11,727 nucleotides of DNA, taken from NCBI GenBank assembly GCA_022710245.1, contig JAKLHH010000114.1:1-11727 (forward strand). Reading direction: 5' to 3'. The notes under the pieces are model-generated. The model did no database searches and was not told the origin of the DNA. It was given only the letters and a program-made list of their open reading frames with translations. Numbering within the stretch: position 1 is the stretch's first letter; each line of letters starts with the position of its first letter. Both the position numbers and the translations under genes were made by a program. The DNA is from Myxococcota bacterium (GTDB lineage Bacteria; Myxococcota; Polyangia; GCA-2747355; JAKLHH01). This document shows positions 11,555 to 11,727 of the stretch, one piece after another.

Positions 11555-11727
11555 TCACTTCGGCTCGGCGACGCGGCCGAGGAAGAGGATGGCGCCGGAG
11601 GCCCGGTCGCGGAGAACGAAGAGGAACGGGCGGTCGGCGCGGAAGACGGCGGGCTCCTGGGCCACCGGCATGGCGGTCAACCGCATCACGGCGGCGGTCG
11701 CCGCCGCGGCCTCGGTGCCCTTCTCGT
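11555..11727 (-). CDS. Serpin, C-terminal end (5' partial)
   Basis: The frame is open from the window edge to TGA at 11555-11557, giving 56 C-terminal residues; the rest lies outside. It starts in the serpin reactive-centre loop: EKGTEAAAATAAVMRLTAMP. The hinge EKGTEAAAAT fits the inhibitory consensus (P17 Glu, P15 Gly, P14 Thr, four small residues at P12-P9, P8 Thr), which permits loop insertion and trapping of a protease. Counting from P17, P1 would be Thr and P1' Ala, with Leu at P2, suggesting an elastase- or chymotrypsin-like or other non-tryptic target; the exact P1 is uncertain by a residue. FRADRPFLFVL fits the PROSITE serpin signature, and AILFLGRVAEPK is the usual final strand. Serpins are secreted or cytoplasmic suicide inhibitors of serine, sometimes cysteine, proteases. 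It is convergent with the regulator and not in its operon. Confidence 0.9.
   Translation of the reverse strand, partial: EKGTEAAAATAAVMRLTAMPVAQEPAVFRADRPFLFVLRDRASGAILFLGRVAEPK

Overview
The window looks like chromosome of a high-GC Myxococcota (myxobacterial or uncultured deltaproteobacterial) genome. Three things point there: a C-terminal MYXO-CTERM type sorting tail on the beta-helix protein at 4560-6389, a leucine-rich-repeat protein with the 'repeat-companion' (TIGR02996-like) segment at 2650-3630, and a 1648-residue fusion of Ser/Thr kinase, ATPase, TPR, GAF, sigma-54 AAA+ and Fis domains at 6552-11498. The lineage is inferred from these family traits; there is no rRNA or other marker gene here.

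Layout. Positions 1-983 (+) hold the 3' part of a secreted protein with five Cys-rich repeats and a C-terminal jelly-roll-like domain. It converges on a two-gene minus-strand lipoprotein operon (2125 to 1129: an unknown 140-aa lipoprotein, then an OmpA-like lipoprotein). The gap between them carries two tandem hairpins, one a perfect 21-bp inverted repeat. A 96-bp divergent promoter region (2126-2221) separates this operon from a plus-strand pair: a small exported protein (2222-2644) and, 5 nt later, the LRR protein (2650-3630). A 17-kDa-surface-antigen-like lipoprotein follows (3793-4263), then a minus-strand remnant of a beta-helix protein (4273-4467). Next comes the intact beta-helix/MYXO-CTERM protein (4560-6389), with a near-perfect palindrome and a -35-like box upstream. 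The giant regulator (6552-11498) fills most of the rest and converges on the C-terminal end of a serpin (11727 to 11555, minus strand, cut by the window edge).

How it fits together. Seven of the eight complete or partial genes other than the regulator are predicted exported, lipid-anchored or surface-anchored or belong to extracellular families, so this is an envelope/secretome neighbourhood; the LRR protein is the exception. The regulator has an intact sigma-54 activation module (GAFTGA, Walker A and B, Fis-type HTH). Its upstream sensory half, however, carries several departures from consensus: a degraded kinase glycine loop, HRDxKPxxN turned into HRDxKPxxH, a Walker A loop three residues short, and two internal tandem duplications. 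That mix of an intact output and an eroded or re-purposed input is the most unusual thing in the window. The serpin end shows a canonical inhibitory reactive-loop hinge, so it is predicted to be a true protease inhibitor. No mobile element, CRISPR array, tRNA or rRNA was seen, and no gene-free stretch exceeds 300 bases.
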